This document shows, in pieces, positions 45,176 to 54,285 of a DNA stretch of 64,000 nucleotides. The DNA comes from Alloprevotella sp. OH1205_COT-284 (GTDB lineage Bacteria > Bacteroidota > Bacteroidia > Bacteroidales > Bacteroidaceae): NCBI RefSeq assembly GCF_003859795.1, contig NZ_RQYI01000005.1, positions 1 through 64,000 on the forward strand. Direction: 5' to 3'. A program made the translations under genes and the position numbers. How positions within the stretch are numbered: position 1 is the stretch's first letter; each line of letters starts with the position of its first letter. A model generated the notes under the pieces. It saw only the letters and a program-made list of their open reading frames with translations. It was not told the DNA's origin and ran no database searches.

Positions 45176-46641
45176 GATTCTATGAGATCTTTGAAGGTAA
45201 GTTTCGGTTCACGAACAGCTTTCACATCGTCAAGTCGGCGTACCGGCGTGTGGTGAGGCGCGTTTTTCACGATTTCGGGAGAAGTCTTGGCTTCTTCTGC
45301 TATCTTCCTCATCACTTCGATAAACGCATCAAGCGTAGACTTACTTTCGGTTTCGGTCGGTTCGATCATGAGCGATTGATGAAAAAGCAACGGGAAATAA
45401 ATGGTTGGCGCATGATAGCCATAATCGAGCAATCGTTTGGCCACATCCAGCGTTGTGACCTCCGTGCTTTTGTCTTTCAGACCGTCGAACACAAATTCGT
45501 GTTTACACAATCCTTTTATGGGGAGTTCGTAGCAATCTTTCAGGCTTTCTTTGATGTAGTTGGCATTGAGCGTAGAGAGTGCTCCGACGCGTTTTATCTG
45601 TTCCCGTCCCATGGTCAGCAAATAAGCATAAGCGCGCATCAACACACCGTAGTTTCCGAGAAAACGGGAGATGTATCCGATCGATTTTTCATGATGACAG
45701 AGCGAATACGTCCCATCGTCAAGACGACACACCTGCGGATTGGGGAGCAATTCCGCCAAATCTTCGCGCACGCCCACCGGCCCCGCGCCGGGCCCTCCTC
45801 CTCCGTGTGGGGTGGAAAAGGTTTTGTGTATGTTGATGTGCATCACGTCGAACCCCATATCTCCGGGACGACACACGCCCAGCATCGGGTTGAGATTTGC
45901 CCCATCGTAATACATCAATCCGCCGGCCTCGTGAATAAGGCGGGCTATTTCGGGGATTTGCGTTTCAAAGATGCCCAGCGTATTGGGGTTGGTCATCATC
46001 ATTCCGGCCAAATTCTCGTCGAGCAGAGGAATGAGATCTTGCACATCGACAGTGCCGTCCTCCGTGCTCTTCACCTCAACGATTTGCAATCCGCACACAG
46101 CGGCCGAGGCCGGGTTGGTGCCATGAGAGGAATTGGGGACGATGATCTTCGTGCGATGCGCATCTCCTCGACGAAGATGATAGGTGCGTATAATCATCAG
46201 CCCCACCATTTCTCCATGTGCGCCGGCATAAGGATTGAGTGTGAAACGATGCAGTCCGGATATTTCGGAAAGTGTCCGTTGCACCTCATCGTAGAGTTGG
46301 AGTGCCCCTTGTGTCGTTTCGACAGGTTGCGAAGGATGAAGAGCGGTAAATTTCGGATCGGCCGCCATTTCGTCGTTGATTTTGGGATTGTATTTCATGG
46401 TGCAGCTGCCCAAAGGATAAAATCCCGTGTCTACTCCGAAGTTGTTGTTGCTCATATTGGTATAGTGGCGCACGACGCTGAGTTCGTCCACTTCGGGCAA
46501 CAGCGTGTCCGACCGGCGGCGCAATGCCGCGGGCAACTCATCAAGCGAATAGTTTCCAAAAACATTTCGTGGAAGAGAGCAACCGACGCGTCCCGGTTGG
46601 GAGATCTCAAAGATCAATTTTCCATAATAAGTATTGTTCAT
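45172..46641 (-). CDS. gcvPB: Glycine dehydrogenase (decarboxylating) subunit 2
   Basis: A 489-residue PLP enzyme, the C-terminal half of the P-protein, which decarboxylates glycine and passes aminomethyl to the lipoyl arm of GcvH. The PLP lysine is Lys273 in NIHKTFSTPHGGGG; other marks are SSHGTNPASA and YYDGANLNP. Two-subunit P-protein (PA + PB) is the form seen in Firmicutes and many Bacteroidetes. It overlaps its partner gcvPA by 4 nt. Confidence 0.95.
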   Translation of the reverse strand: MNNTYYGKLIFEISQPGRVGCSLPRNVFGNYSLDELPAALRRRSDTLLPEVDELSVVRHYTNMSNNNFGVDTGFYPLGSCTMKYNPKINDEMAADPKFTALHPSQPVETTQGALQLYDEVQRTLSEISGLHRFTLNPYAGAHGEMVGLMIIRTYHLRRGDAHRTKIIVPNSSHGTNPASAAVCGLQIVEVKSTEDGTVDVQDLIPLLDENLAGMMMTNPNTLGIFETQIPEIARLIHEAGGLMYYDGANLNPMLGVCRPGDMGFDVMHINIHKTFSTPHGGGGPGAGPVGVREDLAELLPNPQVCRLDDGTYSLCHHEKSIGYISRFLGNYGVLMRAYAYLLTMGREQIKRVGALSTLNANYIKESLKDCYELPIKGLCKHEFVFDGLKDKSTEVTTLDVAKRLLDYGYHAPTIYFPLLFHQSLMIEPTETESKSTLDAFIEVMRKIAEEAKTSPEIVKNAPHHTPVRRLDDVKAVREPKLTFKDLIES

Positions 46642-47975
46642 GGCTGAAAGTTTTTGATGAGTTCAACGAGCTTGTCGATTTCTTCTTTTGTCCGCTTCTC
46701 GGTCACGGCTATCGTGACACAATCTTCCATGCCGGGAGTTTCCGGTCGTACACCGAAATGGAAGCCCTCTCGCAGGCAATGGTTTTGCAAAGCGGTTACG
46801 TCCGATGTCGAACGCAAACAAAATTCGTTGAGAAAGGGTGAAGAGAAAACCCTCTCAAATTTTCCCGTCTTCACGAGGGCGTCGCAAAGATAGTGTGCTC
46901 CGGCATAGGACAATTCATTCACCTCCTTCAACCCCTGTTTGCCCATCAGCGACATATAAATCGTGACAAACAGCGACATCACTCCCTGATTGGTACAGAT
47001 GTTGGAAGTGGCTTTTTCTCGGCGTATGTGTTGCTCTCGTGCCTGCATGGTCAAGACAAAAGCCCTTTTCCCTTCGCTGTCGGTGGTGGCACCGACGATG
47101 CGCCCGGGCATCTTTCTCACCAGAGCTTTTGTTGCACATAAGAACCCGATGTAGGGACCGCCGTAGCCGAGCGGTATTCCGAGCGATTGTGCATCGCCCA
47201 CGGCTATATCCGCCCCCCACTCACCCGGCGACCTGACGACGCTCAACGTGGAAGGACGGCAATTGACGATGAAAAGAGCCTTGTGGGCATGGCAAAGGTC
47301 GGAAAAGCCGGCATAGTCTTCGATAACGCCATAGTAATTCACGGCCTGCACAAACACGGCAGCCACATCTTCGGAAATGCGAGATTGAAGATCTTCAAAA
47401 TCGGTTTGTCCGTTTTTGTGGGCAATCAGCTCGATGTTCACCCCATGAAATCCGGCATAGGTTTGAAGCACACGCAGCGTTTGCGGATGCAGGGTGGAAG
47501 CAACAAGAAGCCGTTTTTTCTTTTTCCCCACCGCCAGAGCCATAAACATCGCTTCGGTGGTGGCGGTGGTGCCGTCGTACATCGAAGAGTTGGAGTAGTC
47601 CAGCCCCGTGAGATCCGCAAGCATTGTCTGGTACTCGAAGATATATTGAAGCGTGCCCTGCGAAACTTCGGCTTGATAGGGGGTGTAAGAGGTGAGAAAC
47701 TCACTGCGGGAAACGAGCGTGGGAATGATGCTCGGCGTATAGTGGTCGTAGACTCCGCTGCCGGCAAAACAAATCAGACTTTTGTTTTTATCGCCGAGTT
47801 GTTGAAAGACACGACGCACCTCCAATTCCGATTTGGATTCGGGCATATCGTAATCTCTTTTCAGTTTCAGCTCATCGGGCACCTCCGCATAGAGATCATC
47901 GAGCGTTGCGACTCCGACGGTGCGGAGCATGTCCGAAATCTCCGCCTCGGTGTGAGGAAGATATTTGAAAGCCAT
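46638..47975 (-). CDS. gcvPA: Glycine dehydrogenase (decarboxylating) subunit 1
   Basis: A 445-residue partner of GcvPB, the N-terminal half of the P-protein. Marks of the family: GVYDHYTPSIIP, TSYTPYQAEVSQGTLQ and SSMYDGTTATTEAM, which line the active site shared with the other subunit. Translation of gcvPB is coupled through the ATGA overlap. The gene lies about 100 nt after gcvH. Confidence 0.95.
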   Translation of the reverse strand: MAFKYLPHTEAEISDMLRTVGVATLDDLYAEVPDELKLKRDYDMPESKSELEVRRVFQQLGDKNKSLICFAGSGVYDHYTPSIIPTLVSRSEFLTSYTPYQAEVSQGTLQYIFEYQTMLADLTGLDYSNSSMYDGTTATTEAMFMALAVGKKKKRLLVASTLHPQTLRVLQTYAGFHGVNIELIAHKNGQTDFEDLQSRISEDVAAVFVQAVNYYGVIEDYAGFSDLCHAHKALFIVNCRPSTLSVVRSPGEWGADIAVGDAQSLGIPLGYGGPYIGFLCATKALVRKMPGRIVGATTDSEGKRAFVLTMQAREQHIRREKATSNICTNQGVMSLFVTIYMSLMGKQGLKEVNELSYAGAHYLCDALVKTGKFERVFSSPFLNEFCLRSTSDVTALQNHCLREGFHFGVRPETPGMEDCVTIAVTEKRTKEEIDKLVELIKNFQP

Positions 47976-48075
47976 GATGGGAAAGATTTAAGGTTAAACG
48001 ATCGGAGGAACGTTGGGCGCCTCGTCTTCATTGCGCAAGCGGGAGCAGGCTGCAACTTGAAGAAGAGGAAAGGCC

Positions 48076-48456
48076 TTATTGAGCGATGAAGCGTGCGTAG
48101 GCTTCGGCACTCATCAGTCCTTTGAGCTCTTCCGGATTGGAGAGTTCCACCTTGACGATCCAGTGTTCAAAGGCATCTTTATTGAGCAATTCGGGTTCGT
48201 CGCCGAGGGCTTCGTTTATTTCCACCACCTTTCCCGAAACGGGCGAAATAAGATCGCTTGCAGCCTTCACGCTCTCGACGGCACCAAAGGTTTCTTCTGC
48301 CGTGATTTCATCTCCCTCTTCGGGGAGTTCGACATAGACCACGTTGCCCAACTGGCTTTGTGCAAAGTCCGTGATACCGACATAGGCCACATTGCCTTCT
48401 GTTTTTACATATTCGTGTGATTCGGAATAGAGCAATCCTTCGATAATTTTTGCCAT
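48076..48456 (-). CDS. gcvH: Glycine cleavage system H protein
   Basis: A 126-residue lipoyl carrier that shuttles between the P, T and L proteins. The lipoylated lysine is Lys64 in GAVESVKAASD. The start YSESHEYVK is typical; I chose the ATG at 48456 so that the protein begins MAKIIEG. The lipoate would be supplied by the LplA-type ligase encoded first in this operon. Confidence 0.95.
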   Translation of the reverse strand: MAKIIEGLLYSESHEYVKTEGNVAYVGITDFAQSQLGNVVYVELPEEGDEITAEETFGAVESVKAASDLISPVSGKVVEINEALGDEPELLNKDAFEHWIVKVELSNPEELKGLMSAEAYARFIAQ

Positions 48457-48681
48457 GGTCATCTTGTTTTGATAAGTAGGTATTGAGTATGAACGGATAT
48501 TAGATTTGCTTTTGTTTTTCGTCAGTATGTCGGCGGACAGGAGGAGCATGACGGGCTGCACGACCAATCACCGACAGCAGACGGAAAAGAAAGGCAAAGA
48601 CGATGCCAAAGAAAAAAATCAACTGACAACGCAGAAATATTGTTTACTCTTCAACACCTGCTTAAAAGGTTAAAGGTAAGT

Positions 48682-49779
48682 TTATTTTTTATAGTGTTTG
48701 TCGTAAAAACGCTTTTTGGTCACCACTCCCTCTTGGAGTCGTTTGCGGATGCGCACACCCACGTTTGTTCCGATTTCGGCACAGGCCTTGTCGATGAGTG
48801 CCATGCAGACGCTCTTTCCCGTCGATACGGATTGATAGCCCGTTGTGACGCTCCCCACGACCTTGCCGTCTGCCTCCACCTCATATCCGTGTCGGGGAAT
48901 GGCGCGGCCGTTCAGCTCAATGCCCACCACTTTTCGTTTGAGCCCTTCTGTTTTTTGAGCCACAATGGCATCACGTCCTACGAAGTCGCCTTTGTCGAGT
49001 TTGACAAACATTCCCAGTCCGGCTTCCAAGGGAGTGATTTCCTCCGAAAGCTCATTGCCGTAAAGCGGCAGTCCGACCTCAAAGCGCAACGTGTCGCGAC
49101 AGCCCAGTCCGCAAGGCGTCACCTCTTTTGAGGCCAACAACGCGTCCCACGCCTTGCGAATGAAAGCGGGCGAACCATAAATTTCAAATCCGTCCTCGCC
49201 CGTGTATCCGGTACGGCTGATGAGCAAAGCCTGTCCTTCATGCTCCGTTTCCTTGAAGGTGTAAAACGCCAAATCGGCACACGAAATTCCCAAACAACGC
49301 TCAATGAGGCTCTCCGCTTTCGTTCCCTGAACGGCCAATTCGGCCGTTTCTTCCGAACGGTTCTTCACCTCCACCTCGAAACCGTCGGCCAGCTTTGTGA
49401 GCCAATCCAGATCTTTGTCGATGTTGGAGGCATTGACGATGAGCCAATAGTCGGTGTTGCTCTTCACGTAAACCAACAAATCGTCCACCACCCCGCCATT
49501 GGGATTGAGCAACATGCCATAGAGGATTTTTCCGTAGGGCGCACCGCTCACATCGTTGGTGAACACGTGTTGCACGAAGCGTTCGGCATCACGACCGGTG
49601 ATCTGCACCTCTCCCATGTGCGAAACGTCAAACAGGCCGCAGGCCGTTCGCACCGCGTTGTGTTCGCTGATAATATCGGTGTATTGAATCGGCATTTCAA
49701 AGCCGCCAAACGGACTGATCAAAGCCCCCAGTTCCACGTGTTTGTCGTAGAGGCAGGTACGTTTAAGTGTGGTTTCCAT
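48682..49779 (-). CDS. gcvT: Aminomethyltransferase (glycine cleavage T protein)
   Basis: A 365-residue folate-dependent enzyme that takes the methylene from the GcvH arm to make 5,10-methylene-THF and releases ammonia. Marks: SPFGGFEMPIQY, FDVSHMGEVQITG, NPNGGVVDDLLVY, RTGYTGEDGFEIY. I start at 49779 (METTLKRT); the frame upstream is charged and unsupported. A 225-nt gap without a terminator separates it from gcvH. Confidence 0.95.
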   Translation of the reverse strand: METTLKRTCLYDKHVELGALISPFGGFEMPIQYTDIISEHNAVRTACGLFDVSHMGEVQITGRDAERFVQHVFTNDVSGAPYGKILYGMLLNPNGGVVDDLLVYVKSNTDYWLIVNASNIDKDLDWLTKLADGFEVEVKNRSEETAELAVQGTKAESLIERCLGISCADLAFYTFKETEHEGQALLISRTGYTGEDGFEIYGSPAFIRKAWDALLASKEVTPCGLGCRDTLRFEVGLPLYGNELSEEITPLEAGLGMFVKLDKGDFVGRDAIVAQKTEGLKRKVVGIELNGRAIPRHGYEVEADGKVVGSVTTGYQSVSTGKSVCMALIDKACAEIGTNVGVRIRKRLQEGVVTKKRFYDKHYKK

Positions 49780-49813
49780 GATTTCAGATTGAGATGAGGT
49801 TGTTGTTCTTTTT

Positions 49814-50794
49814 TTATTCTTCTCCGACAATGAGCTCGGTGAGTGCTTTCGGCGTGAGATTCATGATGTATTGATCCAGCTCCACCTTTTCGAGTTTGGC
49901 CTCCACGGCCTCTCTGTTGTGGGGCGTGTTTTTGAAGCGTTCCAACAAAGCGTTCAGATCTCCCACAAGAAAGAAATCGCCTTTCAGCTCAATATCTTTG
50001 ATAATACCGTTTTTGAGTTCGAGGCAGGCGTCAAATTCTCCACAACCCTCGATGCGTTGTTTGCGTCGCAACGTGTAGCGTGGGTTGTTTCCGTAGATGA
50101 ACGCCGGATCGAGATACTCCCGTTCTATCTCTCTAATTTGCCGCACCTCTTCCGTCGTAAGCGTCACCTGTCGGTCGCAGAGATGCGTGCGCACAAAGTC
50201 TTTGAAAGCTTCGATGTCTATCGACAAATAGTTTTTCAAGACGGTGACATGCTGCCGAACGCTCTCCACACCTTTTGAAACGAGTTTCTCCTCGCTCGGT
50301 GTGATGCTGCCCACCATGTTTTGCCAATGCGTGTCATAGAGCATTGTGCCATGCACGATGTTGCGCCCCGGAAGATGATAGAAAGCGTTGCCACTCACTT
50401 TCTTTCCGTCTACCAAAATATCATTGCGCCCCGAAGTGTAGGCTTCGACGCCGAGCTGTCGCAACACACCGACCACCATCGAAATATACTTGTCGAACGT
50501 ACACGTCACGTTTTCGCCCGAATTGATATAGCTGAACATGATGTTGTGCATATCGGCATAAACACATCCCCCTCCGCTCTTGCGGCGATAGGTTTCGATG
50601 CCGTGTTCGCGGCAATAGGCCATGTTCACCTCATTCTCAATCAGCTGATTGCGGCCGAAAATCACCGTAGGCTTCACCTGCCAGAGAAAAAAACATTCCT
50701 CCAAAGGAGTGTGGCGTGCGAGATATTCCTCCATCGCCAAATAAAACGAAAGACGCTGTGTTTCGATAAAAGGAAGGGAAATATAATACATCAT
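49814..50794 (-). CDS. lplA: Lipoate--protein ligase
   Basis: A 326-residue ligase that activates free lipoate and attaches it to carrier lysines. The lipoate-binding motif is RRKSGGGCVYAD near residue 70; NAFYHLPG and HGTMLYDT follow. A C-terminal accessory domain (about 250-326) is present, as in full-length LplA. It is the first gene of the gcv operon and so its natural client is GcvH. Two adjacent ATG codons (50794, 50791) are equally possible starts. Confidence 0.92.
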   Translation of the reverse strand: MMYYISLPFIETQRLSFYLAMEEYLARHTPLEECFFLWQVKPTVIFGRNQLIENEVNMAYCREHGIETYRRKSGGGCVYADMHNIMFSYINSGENVTCTFDKYISMVVGVLRQLGVEAYTSGRNDILVDGKKVSGNAFYHLPGRNIVHGTMLYDTHWQNMVGSITPSEEKLVSKGVESVRQHVTVLKNYLSIDIEAFKDFVRTHLCDRQVTLTTEEVRQIREIEREYLDPAFIYGNNPRYTLRRKQRIEGCGEFDACLELKNGIIKDIELKGDFFLVGDLNALLERFKNTPHNREAVEAKLEKVELDQYIMNLTPKALTELIVGEE

Positions 50795-51210
50795 GCTGTC
50801 GGAATAAAGACAATGCACCGCTCAAACAACAGCGTTGAACGGTTCGGCCTCACCCCAAACGATCGGCAAATCATCGGGAGCGCGGCCGCGTCGTCGTGTT
50901 TTTCAAAAAAGAGCACATACTTGTGTGTCCGCCCCAAATTTGCGACATTGTTTTGAAACAAACAAATTTTTGGACTGTTTTTCATTTCTACTTTGCAAAA
51001 ATCCTTTCCGCACGACAATGAAAAGGCGGTTTCATCGCGATTTTACGAGTTCGCGGCAAAATCGCGCCTTCCCCAAAACGAAACCTCGGCAAAACCGCGC
51101 CGACTTTCTCCGTGACGTGCCCGAACGCACCTTTGGGGCATCAAAAGTTTTTTAGGAGGAGTAATGGCGCATCATGCGGGCTTCTCCCATGTGTTTTTCG
51201 CAAAAATGTC

Positions 51211-51691
51211 GAAAAACATACACTGCGCCTTTCATATTGCTGAATTTCAGAGGAATGCGAATGTAGACAGGCGGTATACCAACATACACGGCAAGAAACT
51301 AAGCATCTAATACACAAGCGATAAGGAATGTAGACAGATTTATCGAAAACCTACACAGCCTACATGGTTGGGAGTTCGGACAGCTGCACGCCTTCCCGAT
51401 GCAGTGTGTAGGCTGTAAAGGCGAATGTAGTTATTCCCTCGTGTTGTCTACATTCGCAACAATCTATATATCTGACACTTAACAAAGGAAGTGTAGACAA
51501 TGTAGATAAAAAGAAGAAAAACTCTTGGTAAAGGGAGGGAAAGCCGTTTTTTCACGCAGAAAGGTTGCAGCTCCTCTTCGGTTTGTCCGAATATGCTTTG
51601 AATGGTTGTAGCGAATTTTAGCCAAGGAGTAGTGAAAACGGAGTAACGAGTAGAAATTTCTACCTCTGACCTAAATTCCACAACTTCCTAT
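51211..51691 (+). repeat. Dispersed ~475-bp non-coding element, copy C
   Basis: Same orientation as copy A. Perfect 9-bp arms CGAATGTAG (51422-51430) and CTACATTCG (51448-51456). A 10-bp stem, ACAGCCTACA with TGTAGGCTGT (about 51354-51363 and 51407-51416), is better paired here than in copy A. The hairpin before the T-run is weaker (ACTC...GGGAG near 51521-51536, T-run near 51547). The 3' part holds AAGGAGTAGTG, GTAACGAGTAGAAA and GACCTAAATTCC (51668). It ends about 170 bp before the promoter of the HsdR-N gene. Confidence 0.8.
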
Positions 51692-51859
51692 CGGGTGTTC
51701 TTCCCGGTGATGCAGCCCTTCGGCCTTTGTCAGGAAAGTTTTTTCCACTTCTACTGCTTGGTTGCTCTTTGCCTTCAAGAAGAGAAGGGAACTTATGAGG
51801 GGCTTATGGCGGTTTTACGACAGTTTCACCGCCTCATGCCCGGCATTGATCGTGAGGGT

Positions 51860-51892
51860 TTTGTGTCATTTCGGCTTTTATTCGTATTTTTG
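51860..51892 (+). promoter_or_regulatory. Promoter of the HsdR-N domain gene, leaderless arrangement
   Basis: TTTG (51860-51863), 21 bp, TATTTTTG (51885-51892). The ATG begins at 51897, where transcription should start. Confidence 0.7.
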
Positions 51893-51896
51893 CGGC

Positions 51897-52358
51897 ATGA
51901 CATTTCCCAAGCTCAACCTTCCGTCGGTCGAACTGCGGCTTCGACAAAATTCCGCGGGTCGCACACTGGTTTTCGATCCGCTGCGCCGGCGTTTTGTCAC
52001 CCTCACGGCCGAAGAGTGGGTGCGGCAGCATTTCGTGCATTTTCTCATGACCGATCGTGGTTATCCAAGTGCTCTCTTGGGCAACGAGGTGGGTTTGACG
52101 GTGGGCGGTGTTGCACGCCGTTGCGACAGCGTTTTGTTTTCCCGACAAGGGGGAGAACCCCGCGTCATCGTCGAATACAAAGCCCCGCACATCGCCATTT
52201 CGCAAGAGGTTTTCACACAAATCCAAAGCTACAACAGCGTGCTGCGCGCCGACTATTTGATCGTGAGCAACGGACTGCGCCATTTTTGTTGCCGCATGGA
52301 CTATTCGCGCCATTGCGCCACGTTTCTGCCACACATACCGCACTATCGCGATCTGTAA
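51897..52358 (+). CDS. Orphan type I restriction enzyme R N-terminal domain protein
   Basis: A 153-residue protein with only the HsdR N-terminal nuclease fold. It starts like its family (LNLPSVELRLR), continues with FVTLTAEEWVRQHF, and has the PD-(D/E)xK residues in RCDSVLF and VIVEYKAP. It has no helicase part and no hsdM or hsdS neighbours, so it is not a restriction system. Such single-domain genes are common in Bacteroidetes and their role is unknown. The start codon falls at the expected transcription start. Confidence 0.82.
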   Translation: MTFPKLNLPSVELRLRQNSAGRTLVFDPLRRRFVTLTAEEWVRQHFVHFLMTDRGYPSALLGNEVGLTVGGVARRCDSVLFSRQGGEPRVIVEYKAPHIAISQEVFTQIQSYNSVLRADYLIVSNGLRHFCCRMDYSRHCATFLPHIPHYRDL

Positions 52359-52400
52359 ATCCGCTCTGCATGCTTGCCGAAGAGATTATTTGCCGGAAGA

Positions 52401-52432
52401 TTTGCCGAAGTGAAAGGAATATCGTACATTTG
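52401..52432 (+). promoter_or_regulatory. Promoter of the PNGase-like gene
   Basis: TTTG (52401-52404), 20 bp, TACATTTG (52425-52432), 32 nt before the ATG. Confidence 0.75.
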
Positions 52433-52464
52433 ACGCATCTTTTACAACACCAAATCCTTATACT

Positions 52465-54177
52465 ATGAAACACAACATCATTCGCTTCCTGCTGCCCATG
52501 GCGGCACTTTTTTCCTTGTCGGCGGCAGCCCAAGTGAAAATGTCCAAACTGCTCAAAGCCGAGGGCGTTGAGGTGGTCTACCAATCCTCAGACAAAGGCA
52601 AGCCGCTCTCGCCACGCACCATTTTGCAGTCAAAAGCCCATGAGGTGGCCGTGTTTTCCGAAACGGGCAACAACGCCTCTCCCACCTCAGAGGCCGAAGC
52701 CAGACACCGTGCCGTAATCAAAACCTATCTCGACCTGAACTCCTCGCAGGCCACGCTCGTGGCCGACATGCCCGACGGAAAAACAGCTTCGGCCGTGACC
52801 GCATTCTCGCAAAACGAAGCCGATTTCAAAGAGATCGGACGCGAAAAAATATTGGGCATTTCCTGTCGGGTTGTGCGCACCGTGCTCAACTCCAACACCT
52901 ACGACCTTTGGGTGGCCGAGGGCTTGCCCTTCCGCGGAACGCCGCAATACATGCTCGGCGTGCCGCGCGGTTTGGTGCTCAAAATCGTGCGCAACGGCGA
53001 CCGCGTGCAACAAGCCGTGAGCCTCACCCCAAAAAGTTTGAATACACCCCTGCTGCCCTCCCAACGCGGTCGTCAAATGCCCACGGCCGAATTTCAGCAT
53101 GCCCTCCGTCAGAGCCGCGTCATCAATGTCCGCGTGTTTGAAGAGGAGCGCGTTTGCTTCGACGGCAGCAAGTTGCCGCGTCCCGACTCCTTGCTCTCCG
53201 ATCGGGTCTATCGTTGCGGCGGCGGCAGCATCATTCTCAAAAAAGTGAAACTCCCCGCCTCCTCCGCCGGACGCCATGTGTTTGTCGAGTTGGCGCAATA
53301 TAGCGACGGCGATGCCTACGACCGCACCGGATCGGTATTCATCATTCCCACCGGAAAAGAAAAAACATTTCTCGATGCCATTCATCGCCTGCAAGACGTT
53401 CCGGCCTTTGAAAGCAACGGAGAGGCCTACCACGGCCTTGTTTCCACTCCGCTCTACGACGCCCCAATGGAGCTGATGCGTTTCATCACCGGTTTCGGCG
53501 TGAGAAAATTCAACCACGTTAAAGTGCCGGGACAAACGTGGGTGGACTCCGTCGTCTACAAAACCGACGTCACCGCCCTCTCCGATCGTCTGCAAGGCGA
53601 AGTTTGGGTGGGAGCCTATATCGGAAACTGGGACAAGAATGGCCATAAAGTCAGTCTTACCTTAAAGTTTCACCCCTCAGGCTCAGACGCACAGCCGCGA
53701 GTGTTGCCGCTGTTCAACACGGTCAACTATTTGGAACAGGCCGGACAGCCCTACCCCGAGTTTTTGGGCAAAGACTCGTTGCGAGTGAAGTTTCGTCTTG
53801 ACCAAAGCGTGGAACGAGCCACCTTGTTCTATCTCACCACCGGCCATGGCGGTTGGGGCGGCGGTGATGAGTTCAACCCCAAACCCAACACCATTATGCT
53901 CGACGGTCGAAAGGTGATCGAATTTGTGCCTTGGCGCGACGACTGCGGCACCTATCGCAACATGAACCCCTGCACCGGCAATTTCGACAACGGGCTTTCT
54001 TCCAGCGATTACAGTCGTTCCAATTGGTGCCCGGCCAGCGTCACCAACCCCGAATATATCCCTCTCGGCGCACTCGAAGCCGGAGAACACGAAATCGTCA
54101 TCAAAATTCCACAAGGACAACGCGAAGGAGCCAGCATCAGCTACTGGTGTCTGTCCGGCACGCTCATCTGCCACTGA
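52465..54177 (+). CDS. Secreted peptide:N-glycosidase F-like protein (PNGase F-II type)
   Basis: A 570-residue protein with a signal peptide ending SAAAQ. Residues about 25-200 resemble the GLPGLI-like N-terminal bowl domain of PNGase F-II (LGISCRVVRTV, then GVPRGLVLKIV). The rest fits the two PNGase F lobes: DAYDRTGSVF (about 295) aligns with the Asp60 region of Elizabethkingia PNGase F, and GHGGWGGGDEFN (about 460) with its Glu206 region; DCGTYRNMNPC and SRSNWCPA follow. By my alignment from memory the place of Glu118 reads AYIGNWD, without a Glu. Likely role: hydrolysis of the bond between Asn and the N-glycan of host glycoproteins. Next gene is a GH92 mannosidase. Confidence 0.75.
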   Translation: MKHNIIRFLLPMAALFSLSAAAQVKMSKLLKAEGVEVVYQSSDKGKPLSPRTILQSKAHEVAVFSETGNNASPTSEAEARHRAVIKTYLDLNSSQATLVADMPDGKTASAVTAFSQNEADFKEIGREKILGISCRVVRTVLNSNTYDLWVAEGLPFRGTPQYMLGVPRGLVLKIVRNGDRVQQAVSLTPKSLNTPLLPSQRGRQMPTAEFQHALRQSRVINVRVFEEERVCFDGSKLPRPDSLLSDRVYRCGGGSIILKKVKLPASSAGRHVFVELAQYSDGDAYDRTGSVFIIPTGKEKTFLDAIHRLQDVPAFESNGEAYHGLVSTPLYDAPMELMRFITGFGVRKFNHVKVPGQTWVDSVVYKTDVTALSDRLQGEVWVGAYIGNWDKNGHKVSLTLKFHPSGSDAQPRVLPLFNTVNYLEQAGQPYPEFLGKDSLRVKFRLDQSVERATLFYLTTGHGGWGGGDEFNPKPNTIMLDGRKVIEFVPWRDDCGTYRNMNPCTGNFDNGLSSSDYSRSNWCPASVTNPEYIPLGALEAGEHEIVIKIPQGQREGASISYWCLSGTLICH

Positions 54178-54285
54178 TGCCCCACCCCGCCATTGCTTCG
54201 CCGTGCGGCCGCAGACAAACATCTGTCTGCCGTACTCCTGCGACCGATTTCATTTTTTGAAAAACACCTTCAATACCTTTCAACC

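Noticed and set aside
48457-48681. Glycine riboswitch in the gcv operon gap
   Set aside because: The 225-nt gap lies inside the operon and shows no tandem aptamer pattern that I can recognise.
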